Assembly: GCF_014648895.1 (NCBI RefSeq)
Contig: NZ_BMRZ01000002.1
Span: forward strand, 1 to 64,000
From: Streptomyces tanashiensis
GTDB taxonomy: Bacteria; Actinomycetota; Actinomycetes; Streptomycetales; Streptomycetaceae
Reading direction: 5' to 3'
Length of the DNA: 64,000 nt
Each line of letters starts with the position of its first letter. Position 1 is the first letter of the stretch. Position numbers and translations under genes: made by a program. The notes below the pieces were generated by a model, which had not been told where the DNA came from, made no database searches, and saw only the letters and a program-made list of their open reading frames with translations. Below, piece after piece: positions 17,403 through 25,366 of this stretch.

Positions 17403-18160
17403 GCAACGCCAAGCACACCGTGCTGACCGCCGCCGGCGAGCTGTTCGGTGAGAAGGACCCCAGTGCGGTGGACCGCTGGGTCGCCGCCGACTACCGCCAG
17501 CACAGTTCCCTGGCCGCGGACGGCCCCGAGGCCCTGCGTCAGCTGGTCGCCGGCCTTCCGGAGGGCTTCCGGTACGAGGGCGTCCGGGTGATCTCCGACG
17601 GCGATCTGGTCGCTCTCCACGGCACGTACTACGGCTTCGGCCCCGCCCCGCTGGTCGCCTTCGACATCTTCCGCGTCGACGCCGACGGCAAGCTGGCAGA
17701 GCACTGGGACGCGCTGACGCCGCAGGTCAAGGAGACTGTCTCGGGCCGCTCGCAGACCGACGGTCCCACCGAGAACGCCGAGACGGACAAGACCGACGCC
17801 AACCGCGCTCTGGTCGCCGAGTTCGCCCAGAAGGTCCTGGTCGGCGCCGACTACTCGGTGCTCACCGACTACATCTCCACCGAGGCCTACCACCAGCACA
17901 ACCCCGAGGCCGCCGACGGCCTCGACGGGTTCGGCGCGGCGGCCGCGAAGTGGGCCGGGCAGGGCAAGAACCTCGTCTACAAGACCGTGCACAAGGTCAT
18001 CGCCGAGGGCGAGTTCGTCCTGCTCCAGTCCGAGGGCGAGTTCGGTGTGCCTGTCGCGTACTACGACCTCTTCCGCGTCAAGGGCGGCAAGATCGTCGAG
18101 CACTGGGACGTCATCGCCCCGGTTCCGGCTGAGCTTCCCCACGGCAACGGCCTGTTCTGA
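17399..18160 (+). CDS. Tandem SnoaL-like (NTF2-fold) protein
   Basis: 253 aa made of two similar halves of about 120 residues. Each has AAGELFGEKDPSAVDRWVAA or its counterpart, then DYRQHSSLAADGPEALRQLV / AYHQHNPEAADGLDGFGAAA, and ends IFRVDADGKLAEHWDALTPQ / LFRVKGGKIVEHWDVIAPVP. This is the NTF2/SnoaL fold in duplicate; proteins of this kind are cyclases, isomerases or detoxifying enzymes. Predicted cytoplasmic. It overlaps the DsbA-like gene by 4 bp and is followed after 30 bp by a MoaF-like gene. Confidence 0.85.
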   Translation: MSNAKHTVLTAAGELFGEKDPSAVDRWVAADYRQHSSLAADGPEALRQLVAGLPEGFRYEGVRVISDGDLVALHGTYYGFGPAPLVAFDIFRVDADGKLAEHWDALTPQVKETVSGRSQTDGPTENAETDKTDANRALVAEFAQKVLVGADYSVLTDYISTEAYHQHNPEAADGLDGFGAAAAKWAGQGKNLVYKTVHKVIAEGEFVLLQSEGEFGVPVAYYDLFRVKGGKIVEHWDVIAPVPAELPHGNGLF

Positions 18161-18190
18161 CGCTTCCCGGAGCCAGAAAGGACACGTGCG

Positions 18191-18514
18191 ATGAGTGAGC
18201 TCACCTACGCCGGGCGGGCCTTCGTCTTCCGGGTCGACAACGGGGTCGTCTTTCGCAACACCTATGCGGCCGACGGCACGAGCCTGCACTACGAGACCCT
18301 GGAGGGCCCGGCCAAGGGCTCCGAGGAGACCGTCACCCTCCACACCGCCGAAGTGGCTCCCGGGCTGTTCATGCTCGGCTGGGCCGAGACGTCCGGCATG
18401 ACGGTCACCCACGTCATGAACCTCAACACCCTTACGGTCCACGCCTTCTGGACGGATGAGGCGGGCGACGGCCGTGTCGCCGAGCTTCACACCGGGACCC
18501 TCGAACCCGCATGA
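18191..18514 (+). CDS. MoaF-like lipocalin-type protein
   Basis: 107 aa; AGAAAGGA lies 8 bp upstream of ATG. It is a small beta-barrel with alternating strands (GRAFVFRVDNGVVFRNTYAA, SLHYETLEG, GLFMLGWAETSGMTVTHVMN, TVHAFWTDE), as in the MoaF-related family. MoaF proteins are linked to aryl/amine metabolism operons, but the exact role is unknown. It ends the operon controlled by the divergent AraC protein. Confidence 0.8.
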   Translation: MSELTYAGRAFVFRVDNGVVFRNTYAADGTSLHYETLEGPAKGSEETVTLHTAEVAPGLFMLGWAETSGMTVTHVMNLNTLTVHAFWTDEAGDGRVAELHTGTLEPA

Positions 18515-18960
18515 ACACCGCGCGCCGCCGTGGCCACCGGCCAAGCCGGGTGGACACGGCGGCGCGTCGCGCATCACCAGAGGCGCTCCCGCACTCTCCC
18601 GTCCGGCCGCTCGGACTCATGGGCCCCTGCGCCACCGGACCGTATGCCGGCCGATCCTGCCCCGCTGTCGGCCGGTCACGGCGGAGCGAGGGAAAGTCAC
18701 GCCATCACGTGACGGGCCTGGCATGGTCCGCAGCCGCGCGGTCACGGTTGTCGCTATCGCTGTCGTGAACGTCTGCACCCTGTTCCTGGAGACGGTCCCT
18801 GCGGACCCGTGCCAAGCCCGAGCCCCGCAGCCTGGGAGACGACCTCCATGGGCGCCCAGGCGAACCGCTCACCAACGGGCCTCGGCAGCACACGCTCCTG
18901 GGCTCCCCCGCCGGACCTTCGAACCCGTCCGAACGCAACCACGTGCCGACCGGAGACCCC
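18515..18960. other. Intergenic stretch, no gene seen
   Basis: About 445 bp before the macrodomain gene. Frames on both strands are shadows without domains. GGAGA at 18953 is the ribosome binding site of the following gene. Confidence 0.45.
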
Positions 18961-19878
18961 ATGCCCGCCACAACACTGCCGCTCACCGCCTACCGCACCG
19001 CCATCGCCCTCGACGAGCCGTTCACCCCGCCCCCAGACCCGGACCCGGCATCCCGGCCGGCCGATCTGGTCCGCCAGGTGCTCGCCAAGCTGGCACTCGA
19101 CCCGGCCGCAGCGCAAGCCGGCCTGCGCCCTGGCGCCGCGGATCAGCTCGACGACCGTGCGGCCCGACAACTGCTGCGTGCCGTCCTGACCTTGCGGGAA
19201 CCGGTCCCCCCTCCCGACGAGGCCGCCCACGCGCTCGATGCGCTCCTGGCCGCCGAAAGCCGGGCGCGCCCCACCACCGACGCGAGGGCCCTTCCCTCCA
19301 TCCGCGACGCGTTTCCCCACGCCGCGTACCGGGCCGCCGACCGCACGGTGCTGTGGCAGGGGGACATCACCATGCTCGGCGCGGATGCGATCGTGAACGC
19401 CGCCAACAGCGCCCTGCTCGGCTGCTTCGCCCCCATGCACCGGTGCATCGACAACGCCATCCACGCCGCGGCCGGGCCCCGCCTGCGCGAGGACTGCCAC
19501 ACGATCATGACCCGGCAGGGCCACCCGGAGCCGACCGGCACCGCCAAGGTCACCCGCGGCTACCACCTGCCTGCCCGCCACGTCCTGCACACGGTCGGTC
19601 CGATCGTCGACGGGCCCCTGCGCCCGCAGCATCAGCAGGCTCTGGCGGCCTCCTACCGTGCCTGTCTCGACCTCGCCGCCGAGATGAACGGCATACGCAC
19701 CGTCGCGTTCTGCGGCATCAGCACCGGCGTCTTCGGCTACCCCAAGGCGCCCGCAGCCCACACCGCTCTGGACACCGTGGCCGACTGGCTTGACCACCAC
19801 CCGGGACGGCTCGACCGCGTGATCTTCAACGTGTATGCGGACGACGACTTCGCCGCCTACGCAAGCACGCTGACCTAA
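18961..19878 (+). CDS. Zinc-type macrodomain ADP-ribosylhydrolase
   Basis: 305 aa from ATG 18961, 6 bp after GGAGA. Residues 1-125 are a helical N-terminal extension; the macrodomain follows: VLWQGDITMLGADAIVNAAN, then a distinctive SALLGCFAPMHRCIDNAIHA with Cys/His/Cys positions that bind zinc in the Zn-macro class, and the second loop FCGISTGVFGYPKAPA. Zn-macro proteins remove ADP-ribose from proteins and are commonly encoded next to SirTM sirtuins that add it, as here (next gene, 14 bp downstream). The pair forms a reversible ADP-ribosylation module. Confidence 0.92.
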   Translation: MPATTLPLTAYRTAIALDEPFTPPPDPDPASRPADLVRQVLAKLALDPAAAQAGLRPGAADQLDDRAARQLLRAVLTLREPVPPPDEAAHALDALLAAESRARPTTDARALPSIRDAFPHAAYRAADRTVLWQGDITMLGADAIVNAANSALLGCFAPMHRCIDNAIHAAAGPRLREDCHTIMTRQGHPEPTGTAKVTRGYHLPARHVLHTVGPIVDGPLRPQHQQALAASYRACLDLAAEMNGIRTVAFCGISTGVFGYPKAPAAHTALDTVADWLDHHPGRLDRVIFNVYADDDFAAYASTLT

Positions 19879-19892
19879 GGAGACCAGCCCCG

Positions 19893-20791
19893 TTGAACCA
19901 GCCCGCCTTCGACCTGGAAGCCGCTGTCGGCACGATACGCACCTGGCTCAGCGAGGCCGACCGCGTCCTGATCACGGCCGGCGCCGGGCTGAGCGCCGCT
20001 GCCGGATACCGCTACGACGACGAAGACCGCTTCCGGGAACTCTTCCCCGCCCTGCACCGCCTCGGCCTGCGCTCCCGCTACATGGTCGGCGTGCCCCTGC
20101 CCCCCGCCTGCTGTGGGGCTACTGGGCCGTCCACATCGACGACATCCGCTTCTCCCCTGCTCCCAACCTCCTCTACCGGCGGCTGCGCACGCTGGTCGGC
20201 GAGAAAGACCATTGGGTGATGACGTCCAACGTGGACGCCCTCTTCGCCCGCAACGGCTTCGCCCCCGACCGGATCTTCACCCCGCAAGGCGACTACGGCC
20301 GCTACCAGTGCACGACCCCCTGCACTCTCACCACGTGGGACAGTCGCCCTCTCGTCGCGCAGCTGCTCGCCGCCTACGATCCGGTCACCGGTGCCGTCGC
20401 GGACCCTGGAGCACTGCCCCGCTGCCCGAACTGCGCAGGCGGTGTCGAAATCAACATCCGCGTCGGCCCCCAGTTCCTCGACGCCCCCTACCTGCCCGCC
20501 GGCCACCGCCTCCAGGACTGGATCGACACGACCTGTGCCGACACTCGCCTGCTCATCCTGGAACTCGGCGCCGGATTCAACACCCCCAGCGTCATTCGAT
20601 GGCCCGGGGAACACCTCACGCGCCACCGCCCCCACACGCGTCTCGTCCGCGTCAACCCCACCCACCCCGAGATCCCCGCCGCCCTTGCCGGCCGGTCTCT
20701 GTCCGTCCCCGCCGACGCCCAGGACCTCATTGGCGCACTCGGCCACTGCCAGCAGCGCCGCACGCCGGACACACCGCCCCGCTCGACCTGA
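19893..20791 (+). pseudogene. SirTM-class sirtuin, frameshifted in a C run
   Basis: The first frame (from 19893) gives the sirtuin start LITAGAGLSAAAGYRYDDED, then goes out of phase. Reading a second frame from about 20105 restores the family: RLLWGYWAVHIDDIRFSP, then VMTSNVDALFARNGF, a zinc-ribbon pattern (CTTPC ... CPNC) and LLILELGAGFNTPSVIRWP. The join is a run of six C at 20100-20105 where seven would keep frame. So one C is missing: a real inactivating deletion, phase variation, or a sequencing error. SirTM enzymes are protein ADP-ribosyltransferases that work with the Zn-macrodomain gene upstream. Confidence 0.88.
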
Positions 20792-20830
20792 TCGACCGGC
20801 ACCTGAACCAGCCCACAGGTCGCGAAGGAA

Positions 20831-20863
20831 CCCTTGTTCTCGTCATAGTGACGAGAACAAGGG
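20831..20863 (+). terminator. Perfect 15-bp inverted repeat
   Basis: Arms CCCTTGTTCTCGTCA and its exact complement around a 3-nt TAG loop, 40 bp after the sirtuin stop and 60 bp before the DUF2971 gene. It could terminate the macro-sirtuin operon, but such a long, loop-poor, AT-containing palindrome could equally be an operator for the next gene. Confidence 0.6.
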
Positions 20864-20923
20864 TAGGGTGTCTCTGCCGGCTGGACGAGCCGGTGTCCGA
20901 GCCCGACAGCGGAAGGAGCCCTC

Positions 20924-22390
20924 ATGCCTTCGGATCACGAACAGGACAGGGCGTTGACATACGAGTCCTACAGCGAACTGGAGATGGCGGCGACTCAGTG
21001 GACTCCGACCGAAGATCTCTTCCATTACACGAGCGCTCAGGCTGCCGCAGCCATGCTGACCACGGGCAAGCTGCGCCTTTCGCCCTACCCCAGGACCAAC
21101 GACCTGTGGGAGACGGAGCCGCACCCGCCGGGGCTCAGCGGCCCTCAGGGCGAGGACCTCAACGCCACGTTCGCCGTGTGGGACGAACTCGACCGGCATC
21201 TTCGCCTGCACACCAAGGTCGGATGCCTGACCCGAGACTTCGTACCAGCAGCAGACATCACCAACCGTGACGCCGCGCGAGGGTGGTCCCATCTCGCGCT
21301 GTGGTCTCACTACGGCGACAAGTACGGCGGCGTCTGCCTCAGAGTGGACCAGGGCAGGCTCATCGAGTCCTTCCTCCGCGACTCGGAGCAGGCGACCTTC
21401 GCCTTCCACGGCCCGGTCCGCTATCTAAACAGCCAGAACGGACTGTTCACGGGGAGTCACATCGACCTCGGCCAAGTGGCAGAGTTCGGAGCAGATGCGG
21501 TGGCCCTGGCTTACGCGGAGGCCAACAAGGACCTGCTGTTCTTCCGCAAGCACCGCGACTGGTCCTACGAATCCGAGTACCGGCTCGTCGTGCTGAACCA
21601 GTCCAGCGACTACGACTTCATCGACATTCGAGATGCTGTCACCGGCGTCATTCTGGGCAACAGGTTCCCATCGAAGGATCTACGAGTCATCGAGGCGGCC
21701 CTTGAGGACTACCCCGACGTCGAGGTACAGCAGCTGCACTACCACCAGCGCAGACTCTCCTGCGTTCCCTTCGACTTCCCACCCCCCGCCCAGCCGGCCT
21801 TCGCGCAGACACCCCCGGCGCGCCGGGACGGCTCACTGGCCGAACGCCTCCTCGCCCTGCAGAACGCCGAAACCAAGGCGGCATCAAACTGGCAAGATGC
21901 CGAAGCACTCGCCCACACACCGCTAAAGCAACTCCAGGCGGGTATCTCCGCCCTGGAATCCCAGCTGAGGCTCTGGCCCGGAGTGGAAGTCAGCTCTTCG
22001 CCGTCCACCGCCGGCACCGTGCCCGAGGAGATGCGAGCCCGCAGACCCGGCGTTCCGGGAGAGACCATCCACTACCAGCGTGGATTCCAGTGCGTGGTCG
22101 AGCATCTCCCTCTGCACTCACTCACCTTCAGCGCCTCAGCGGCCATCCAGGTCCTGGACGGGGAACGCCTGCGCCTTCACGCCTTGGTCGCCATGGAGCA
22201 CTGGCACGAGGGCGGCAACGACCGCAAGGAGGTCTGGCGCGACCAGAGGGAGGTGGTCGCGTCCGACGCGCTTGCCGCGGTAATCGCTCTCCTCCATGCA
22301 CTGACCACGGCCGCAGACGAAGCGCGCGTCGCCTTCGACCGCGTACGAGGAACCAGCCCCGAGGAACCGCCCGGGACGGAACTGCCCTGA
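20924..22390 (+). CDS. DUF2971 protein with extra C-terminal domain
   Basis: 488 aa; AAGGAG lies 8 bp before ATG. Residues 25-265 match the DUF2971 pattern: FHYTSAQAAAAMLTTGKLRL, YPRTNDLWE, HLALWSHYGDKYGGVCLRVD, FFRKHRDWSYESEYRLVV. DUF2971 proteins are suspected to be ADP-ribosyltransferase-like or toxin-like and are frequent in defence islands. The C-terminal 190 residues (after a Pro-rich hinge) are unique: a helical segment then a beta-rich part (LTFSASAAIQVLDGERLRLH). Its position right behind a macrodomain/sirtuin pair fits an ADP-ribose theme, but this is inference. Confidence 0.75.
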   Translation: MPSDHEQDRALTYESYSELEMAATQWTPTEDLFHYTSAQAAAAMLTTGKLRLSPYPRTNDLWETEPHPPGLSGPQGEDLNATFAVWDELDRHLRLHTKVGCLTRDFVPAADITNRDAARGWSHLALWSHYGDKYGGVCLRVDQGRLIESFLRDSEQATFAFHGPVRYLNSQNGLFTGSHIDLGQVAEFGADAVALAYAEANKDLLFFRKHRDWSYESEYRLVVLNQSSDYDFIDIRDAVTGVILGNRFPSKDLRVIEAALEDYPDVEVQQLHYHQRRLSCVPFDFPPPAQPAFAQTPPARRDGSLAERLLALQNAETKAASNWQDAEALAHTPLKQLQAGISALESQLRLWPGVEVSSSPSTAGTVPEEMRARRPGVPGETIHYQRGFQCVVEHLPLHSLTFSASAAIQVLDGERLRLHALVAMEHWHEGGNDRKEVWRDQREVVASDALAAVIALLHALTTAADEARVAFDRVRGTSPEEPPGTELP

Positions 22391-22657
22391 GAAGCGCCTC
22401 TCCCCCGCGCCCAGGCCCTGCGCAGGTGCCGGCTGACCGGTCTTCGCAGGCCCGGCCCGCAGCCACCGGCGCAACCTGCGCTCCGGATCCGCCTTGCGGC
22501 CGTGCGAGGAAACCTGGCTGTTCGGCAGAATCTAGCAAGGAGCGGTGGCGCCCACCCGGCAGCCGGTCGGGCACCGCCACCAAGCCCGGTCCTCCAGAGC
22601 CGGGTCAAGTTGACGCTGGCCAGATGGAGCTGAGATTGGGGCCTCTGGTTATCCGGG

Positions 22658-23140
22658 TCAGAGGCCCGTGACCTTGGCAACGAGGTCGGCGAGTATCTGC
22701 TGGCTGAGGTAGCGCGTGACAGCGTGGGGTTCGGCAATGCCGTTGTTGACGGTTTCGTCGCGGATGAACGGCGCCACGGATGCAAGCCCTGAGTGGGCGA
22801 CGACGTCACCGGCTGCCCGGAGGTTCACCCAGTCAACGCCCTCCGGAATGGTCAGGGCGTCTTCGCATCCCAGTGAGCGGCGAACGGTCAGCCAGCCGAG
22901 CGGGGAGCCACAGGTGACAAGCGTGGTGAGGCCGTCGGGGCCGGGGCCGGTGTCCGGGCGGGTGAGCATGTCGTAGGCGATGACGCTGCCGAGGGAGTGG
23001 GCGATGATGAGGCGGGGCCCGGGGCGGTGGAGTTCGGTGCGGACTTCGTCGCGGATGCGGTCGCCGATGTCGTGGTGGAGGTATCGGTAGACCTGGCGTA
23101 TGGGCTTGAGCAGGTGGCGGTCGCCAGTTCCTGTCATCAC
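22658..23140 (-). pseudogene. N-terminally truncated alpha/beta hydrolase
   Basis: 160 aa beginning in mid-fold. It holds the nucleophile elbow LIIAHSLGSVIAYDML (GHSLG type, Ser in the middle), the following strand LTTLVTCGSPLGWLTVRRS and a late segment GVDWVNLRAAGDVVAHSGLA, but lacks the N-terminal sheet and oxyanion region (no VHGIG-type motif). Directly upstream the frame has TAG and TGA stops, and the glycosyltransferase gene abuts it in another frame. It looks like the tail of a gene joined by deletion to its neighbour. Confidence 0.65.
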
Positions 23141-23975
23141 TGCGGTAGCTCAGTGGCCATCGGCTGACGGCTACGTGATCCCAGTGGGAGAGGATCTCGA
23201 CGTCGACGGGCTGCTTCTGTTGCTGTTTGTCGTAGGCGTACCGGGCCAGTGCGGCGGTGAGGTTGCCTGGGCCCGTCATGGACTGGATGTCGATTGGTCC
23301 GCCGCCGTGGGAGAGGACCGCGCGGGTGCCTGCTTCCAGCGCGGCTTCGATGACAGGGTGATGGGCTGGCGCGATGATCGGGTTGTTGTTGATGTAGTGG
23401 ATCCAGGTGTCCGGATCCTCATCGGTAGTTGCCGCGTGGTGTGCGTCGACCATCGTGTCGGTCGCGGTGTCGTAGCACAGCGCCTGCACCCTGAGCCGGG
23501 AGTCACGAAAGAGGTGCTTCCAGTCGGTACCTTGGTAGGCATCGTCAGCGTCCACGTAGAAGCCTCCGCGTTGCGCGAGGTAGCACAGCCGGAAGTAGTC
23601 GCTGCGCATCGCCGGATGCGGGCAGGCGTCGAAGGCTGCGACGTGCGCTGGCGTGTGAGCGGAGCGGATGAACGCACGGGCGGAGTCGTCCCCGTAAACC
23701 TTCCGCCGAAAGCCCTGGCGTTCGAGTGCCGACCAGCTCCTCATGCACTGCGCCACGTCGGCAGGAACACTGTGGGGGTCGTCCCAGAACTGGACGATCA
23801 CCCGGGGCACGGAGGCAGTCGGCCATGCTCCGTCCTGCGCGGACAGCGCGCGGGTGAGACCCCTGAGGTATGCGGACCTGAGTTGGTAGTCGTCGATGAT
23901 CTGTTGGATGGCGGGCTGGCCTGCTGCAGGCTGCTCACTGTGGCCAGGCAGACCGCGCGCAGAGGGAACGCTCAT
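22833..23975 (-). CDS. GT32-type glycosyltransferase, C-terminus runs into hydrolase remnant
   Basis: 380-aa frame from ATG 23975 with GGAGGG upstream. Residues 55-280 are a DXD glycosyltransferase of the OCH1/GT32 kind: VPRVIVQFWDDPHSVPADV, the helix AMRSDYFRLCYLAQRGGFYVDAD with the DXD metal site, and SMTGPGNLTAALARYAYD. After about residue 283 (near 23125) the protein becomes an Arg/Pro/His string because it reads antisense-frame DNA of the hydrolase remnant. So the natural C-terminus is lost or shifted. It would transfer a sugar from a nucleotide donor; acceptor unknown. Confidence 0.75.
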   Translation of the reverse strand: MSVPSARGLPGHSEQPAAGQPAIQQIIDDYQLRSAYLRGLTRALSAQDGAWPTASVPRVIVQFWDDPHSVPADVAQCMRSWSALERQGFRRKVYGDDSARAFIRSAHTPAHVAAFDACPHPAMRSDYFRLCYLAQRGGFYVDADDAYQGTDWKHLFRDSRLRVQALCYDTATDTMVDAHHAATTDEDPDTWIHYINNNPIIAPAHHPVIEAALEAGTRAVLSHGGGPIDIQSMTGPGNLTAALARYAYDKQQQKQPVDVEILSHWDHVAVSRWPLSYRSDDRNWRPPPAQAHTPGLPIPPPRHRRPHPRRSPHRTPPPRAPPHHRPLPRQRHRLRHAHPPGHRPRPRRPHHACHLWLPARLADRSPLTGMRRRPDHSGGR

Positions 23976-24200
23976 CAGCCCTCCTTTGTAACTTCCCAGG
24001 CTGTATCACTCTCGGACCTTGCCACATGAGCTTAGTGATCTCCTGCAGAACACCCGGCGTCCCGCAGCCGGCCCGGGGGTGAGGTCGGCAGCACGGGCGA
24101 GGAGAGGGGTCAGGCAGCCACCAAGCCGGTGTGGTGGGGAACCCGGCCTCGCGGTGGCGGAGCCGGGGGCGGCGAGTGCCTGTGTTCTGTGTTCTCGGGT

Positions 24201-24697
24201 TCAGAGCCACTCGGGAAGTACGGCCGGAAGGCGGCACCAGGAACGCATCCGAGAAAGTTCTGCTGTTGCCTGGGCTGACGTCTTCCCGAGGCGCTTGTAC
24301 CGGATGACTCCGGTGAGCGCCCAGGCGAGCTCATCATCGCCTGCGAACTTTGCCAGATCACGGAAGCTGCGCAGGCGGGTGATGGCTCTGCGGGTGCCTG
24401 GTGCATGGTTTGCGCGGCTTGCAGGGCGGTCCATCGGCGCACGTGGTGGGTGGAGAGGACGGGGGCGTTGTTGTAGGTCCAGGAGAGCTGGGCTCGGAAG
24501 TAGGCCATCATTTTCGCCTCGCTGTCCTGGGGTGCTGTCGCGACTTCGTGCCAGGGAGCGAGAGGGCCGGCCAGTGTGTGGACTTCGTCTTTCTGGTGCA
24601 CGGTGAAACTGAGCTCGTCCACGTGGGCTGGCAGGTAGGGGCGGATGAGGGCCAGGTGAGTGGTGAGCGCAGGGGTGGATTGGGTCCGGGCTTCCAC
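24201..24697 (-). pseudogene. Frameshifted small gene, unknown
   Basis: Two minus-strand frames join near 24405 into one plausible protein: the first (from 24697) gives HLALIRPYLPAHVDELSFTV and YFRAQLSWTYNNAPVLSTHH, the second gives TRRAITRLRSFRDLAKFAGD and continues to the stop at 24201. Neither part is complete alone, so a 1-nt shift has broken the gene. The joined product would be about 165 aa and helical. No family recognised. Confidence 0.45.
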
Positions 24698-24717
24698 CTT
24701 CCAGTGCTTCTCCCCTG

Positions 24718-25152
24718 GTGGTCGAGGCCGTTCGTGAGGCTGTCTATTTCGGACGGATCGACGATGAGATCGAGGACTACCTCGACGGTGCTTACATGAT
24801 CGGGCTCGGGATCCGCATGTCGAGCAAGCGGAGGCCCGATGGCGGCGTCGGGTGGGTCGTCCAGCTGCTCAGCGAGGAGGTTTCTGTGCCGGCCAGCGCC
24901 GAGCTGCGCACCTGGGCCGTCCCCGCAGAGGTGAAGCTCCTGCGGACGTGGACGAGTAAGCAGCTGACCGGTGGTACTGGTCCTGTTCGCGGCGCGCTCC
25001 AGGTGGCGGAGGACGCAACAGCTCAGGGTCAGTGGGTGAGGATCCACACGCTGCTGCACAGTCGCTACGACGTCGACTTCGAGGGCAGCGGGACCTCTGA
25101 GTTCGTCGTCGACGTCTTCGATGCCCCGATCCCGCTGGAGCACCCGGAGTAG
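24718..25152 (+). CDS. Small acidic protein, unknown
   Basis: 144 aa from GTG 24718. Acidic, mixed alpha/beta, without membrane segments (IDDEIEDYLDGAYMIGLGIR, VGWVVQLLSEEVSVPASAEL, YDVDFEGSGTSEFVVDVFDA). Size and acidity resemble immunity or antitoxin-type proteins, but no family is recognised and there is no partner toxin in the same orientation. It is divergent from the frameshifted gene at 24201-24697. Confidence 0.5.
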   Translation: MVEAVREAVYFGRIDDEIEDYLDGAYMIGLGIRMSSKRRPDGGVGWVVQLLSEEVSVPASAELRTWAVPAEVKLLRTWTSKQLTGGTGPVRGALQVAEDATAQGQWVRIHTLLHSRYDVDFEGSGTSEFVVDVFDAPIPLEHPE

Positions 25153-25366
25153 AGCAGCGCCGTCGCTGGGCCTTGCGGCTTGACCAGCCGACGCCAGTGG
25201 GGTTGCGTGCAGCCGTTGCCGCCCCAGACGTGGTCATGTGCGCCAGCTGTTTGAGGAGGCCGCCCAGAGTGACGCTGGACGTACCGAGTGTGGCATGCAG
25301 ATGGCGCTGGCATGGGCCGGAGGGCACGGGGAGGGCAGGCTCGCTGTCCGCAGGGCGATCGGCTTC

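Noticed and set aside
24110..24200. Extension of the broken minus-strand gene into a Pro/Arg-rich tail
   Set aside because: The tail arises only after the frameshift; the other frame keeps natural protein sequence to the stop at 24201.
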